Translations under genes and position numbers: made by a program
The notes under the pieces: generated by a model
Seen by the model: the letters and a program-made list of their open reading frames with translations, nothing else
Told to the model about the DNA's origin: nothing
The model's database searches: none
NCBI RefSeq assembly: GCF_000344685.1
Contig: NW_006920434.1
Coordinates: 1-23,141 of the forward strand
Direction: 5' to 3'
DNA: 23,141 bases
Source of the DNA: Gloeophyllum trabeum ATCC 11539
Lineage: Eukaryota; Basidiomycota; Agaricomycetes; Gloeophyllales; Gloeophyllaceae
Shown here: positions 21,189 to 23,141 of the stretch, piece after piece
Layout of the letters: the number at the start of each line of letters is the position of its first letter
Numbering within the stretch: position 1 is the stretch's first letter

Positions 21189-21456
21189 TGGGACCATTGT
21201 TTGCTTATTTGCGGGCTCAATTCTTCGTCTTATCTCTCTTTTATTTTCTCTAGTCTGGGGCGTATGCTATACGGGTCTACAACAATATTGTCGTGAATTT
21301 ATCGATTGTGTGTCTTGTCTTAGTCGGCATGGCGGTTTTACTTTTATTGCTTATCGTGGGAACTAACTATTGTAGTGGCTTGTAGTCAGTGGCTGAGGTG
21401 CGGGCGCATCGGTTTAGATTCCTGGACTCTGATTGGCTCCTGCCTTCTATGACATA

Positions 21457-21554
21457 GGCTCTCTGCAGGTTCACCCGATCTGCAGAGCCATTACATCATT
21501 GGTATCTGGAATAAGGCTGGTAGCGCCGCCCTCCGGGTGGCAAGGCCCGCTACC
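21457..21554. other. Pair of strong stem-loops in non-coding DNA
   Basis: First hairpin: GGCTCTCTGCAG (21457-21468) pairs with CTGCAGAGCC (21480-21489) with a 2-nt bulge and an 11-nt loop. Second: GGTAGCG (21519-21525) pairs with CGCTACC (21548-21554) and encloses CCGCCC-TCC-GGGTGG (one G-T pair). No tRNA or rRNA fits these. They may belong to a repeat element or a structured transcript. Confidence 0.45.
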
Positions 21555-22187
21555 TTGGGTGGGGGATCGGGAATAGATGTTGTAGGGCGTATTTGTTACT
21601 GAAGCTTGCATGTATTGGGTTTTTTCCTTCACAGATTTATTGCTGTTTGACTGTTAATGGTGTCTCTATGCGCCTACTACTGACATGGCATGAGAAGGCG
21701 ATCCGAGAAGACAAGCATCAGTCTCGCTGACCGTCCCAACACAAGTGAGTCACATTATCATGTCACAGATGTCATGCCATATATGTTACGGATGGGATTC
21801 TTAGCTCCAGAAGCACCTCGTGGCATCGCAGAAGACTTGTATACGGTGCCTCATGTACTCAGAAGGACCGTCCCGTTGCTGAACAGGATAATACCAGCTA
21901 CTGTATGACGGTGTGACAATGTCACTATTGGACTGTTGGATGTTTCCGGCGGCCACCGAAGTCAAGTCTTGGTTGTTGTCGGGGTGACAATGAGGACGGT
22001 GCGAGAACATTATCTGTGCAGTGTGCCGACAATGTTCCTTCCCCGTAATATGGATGTCTTCCTGCAGAGAAGACATCAGATGGTGTATTCGTGTAGAACA
22101 AGTCTGGTGACACGGACTTGACTGTTCCACGAGCATATCTCAGATGGCAATTTAATTTTTAATCTCAAGTATCTACAAGAAAAGTAA

Positions 22188-23141
22188 TTATTTCGTAGTA
22201 GTACGCCTTGTTTTCTTCACTGGAGAAGATGCGGGAGATGGTGTTGGGCTCATGAATTCGTTGAATGATCTTTTTGATTGAGCTGAAGCCGTCATGGGTG
22301 TGGCAGCATCCGGCTTCGGTTTCAGATTTCCAGGAGCCGGGATCTCTGCGGGAGCATCAGAGGGATCAACGACCTTGATCTTGTGCGCGACAACTTGATA
22401 GGTCTGCAGAACAATGTTCGTCATTATCGACATGATTTTGTCTCCAAAGACAATTACCTTTGATATTTCCTTGCCCTTTTTGAACACCCAGACCACTAGT
22501 TCAACGTTCGCGACAATAAGCGTACCAGGCCGAAGCTTGTCGTGCAGCAGCCACAGTGGGATAAGCTTGCCGTTGACGTCCACAATGTCGGGCTGAGTCA
22601 CTCTTGCAGTCTTGAGCTGATAGAGCGGTCCGCTGTAGTCCGGAAGAAGCCTGGGGTTGTATGTCGCTCCGAGCTTTATATCCTTTTCTTTGGGTCCCTC
22701 AGCAGCCATACGTCAGATATTGTAGCATTGCAACTTACCGGGGGGGAAGGAAGGTGGCACATCATGGTCTTCTTGCATAATCACATCGTCGTTATTGCCA
22801 TTCGAAGATATTGACGCCTTGTCACTGCATTCGACTTTGACCTTGCTCAAGCCCGGACGGAACGGAGTTTTGACCGCTTTGTCTTTCCTGTCAGGTTTCT
22901 GGTATTGTTATGAGCATAGACGGAGTACGATTGGTGGGTATCGAGCATTACCACATATTTGGCCGGCGAAATTGTCAGCGCAATGAGGTTGCGGTCCTCA
23001 CGAGCATCCCCTCTCGGGGGCCTGAGCCAGTTGTTAATCCTGAATCGAGTGTCCTGAATGTATTATTAGATGTACCTTCAGTCGCATGGACCACAGAAGA
23101 CATACATGGTTGTTTTTGTCATCTTCTTCTCGCTCTTCGTC
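22188..23141 (-). CDS. Uncharacterised protein, 5' end outside the window
   Basis: I do not recognise this family. The exon model is 23106 to beyond 23141, 22952-23053, 22739-22898, 22458-22687 and 22188-22403, with introns of 52, 53, 51 and 54 bp, all in phase, giving 247 codons of the C-terminal part. It begins in an acidic stretch (DEEREEDDKNNH), then DTRFRINNWLRPPRGDARED, a basic linker (KPDRKDKAVKTPFRPG), and the most conserved-looking part LLPDYSGPLYQLKTARV and PGTLIVANVELVVWVF. The tail is Ser/Pro-rich and ends in basic SSPVKKTRRTTTK, which resembles a nuclear localisation signal. The ATG at 22709 is not taken as the start, because that stretch fits as an intron (22688-22738) joining two protein-like exons. 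The unspliced intron 22404-22457 is also open, so naive calling keeps 18 extra codons. Confidence 0.7.

Larger units (their letters stand above)
20937..22187. other. Gene-free stretch with inverted repeats
   Basis: Between the plus-strand gene and the uncharacterised minus-strand gene I see no gene. The plus frame at about 21058-21366 is hydrophobic and T-rich without a domain. The stretch is richer in pyrimidines and lower in GC than the coding parts, and holds the inverted repeats listed separately. A solo LTR or small transposon remnant is possible, but I found no clean terminal repeats with target-site duplication. Confidence 0.45.

Noticed and set aside
21058..21366. 102-codon hydrophobic plus-strand frame
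   Set aside because: Pyrimidine-rich DNA gives hydrophobic residues by composition; it overlaps a 12-bp inverted repeat and lacks protein texture.
1..23141. CRISPR arrays, bacterial operons, origins
   Set aside because: Spliced genes and fungal families throughout; no regularly spaced short direct repeats.

Overview
The window looks like nuclear DNA of a filamentous basidiomycete, most likely a wood- or litter-decaying agaricomycete. Nearly every recognisable gene is cut by short introns (about 49-87 bp, GT..AG, often with a CTNAY-like branch site). The best matches are fungal families: aryl-alcohol-oxidase-type GMC flavoenzyme, secreted polyamine-oxidase-like enzyme, MUB1/SamB and a mitochondrial-type Hsp10. 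Exon boundaries were placed by hand from splice signals, reading-frame phase and family conservation. No transcript data or database search was available.

Layout, left to right. 1-1724: no gene; a decaying 156-bp tandem repeat at about 185-830. 1725-4020 (-): 14-TM-type MFS transporter with 11 exons. 4021-5381: no convincing gene. 5382-5817 (-): small uncharacterised two-exon gene. 6293-8121 (-): secreted FAD amine/polyamine oxidase, 6 exons. 8703-11064 (-): secreted GMC oxidoreductase resembling aryl-alcohol oxidase, 10 exons, with a TATA box. 11065-14055: about 3 kb with protein-like fragments in shifting frames, probably a broken or heavily spliced gene that I could not assemble. 14056-14560 (-): Hsp10 co-chaperonin whose start codon stands alone in its exon. 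14897-17956 (-): MUB1/SamB-type MYND zinc-finger protein of about 964 aa. 18629-19229 (-): small three-exon hydrophilic protein. 19538-19765 (-): possible terminal exon coding a coiled coil plus one membrane segment. 19895-20936 (+): second member of the small uncharacterised family, extended by a membrane segment. 20937-22187: non-coding, with conspicuous inverted repeats. 22188 to beyond 23141 (-): 3' part of an uncharacterised conserved-looking protein.

How the genes might work together. The two neighbouring secreted flavin oxidases would both release hydrogen peroxide outside the cell, a known supply for ligninolytic peroxidases, and the MFS pump lies a few kilobases away on the same strand. 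Hsp10 and MUB1 are housekeeping genes. Whether the left part is a functional cluster or chance neighbourhood cannot be told from this sequence.

The least explained content is the pair of distant paralogues at 5.4-5.8 kb and 19.9-20.9 kb. They share a phase-0 intron and a common domain but differ in their C-termini.
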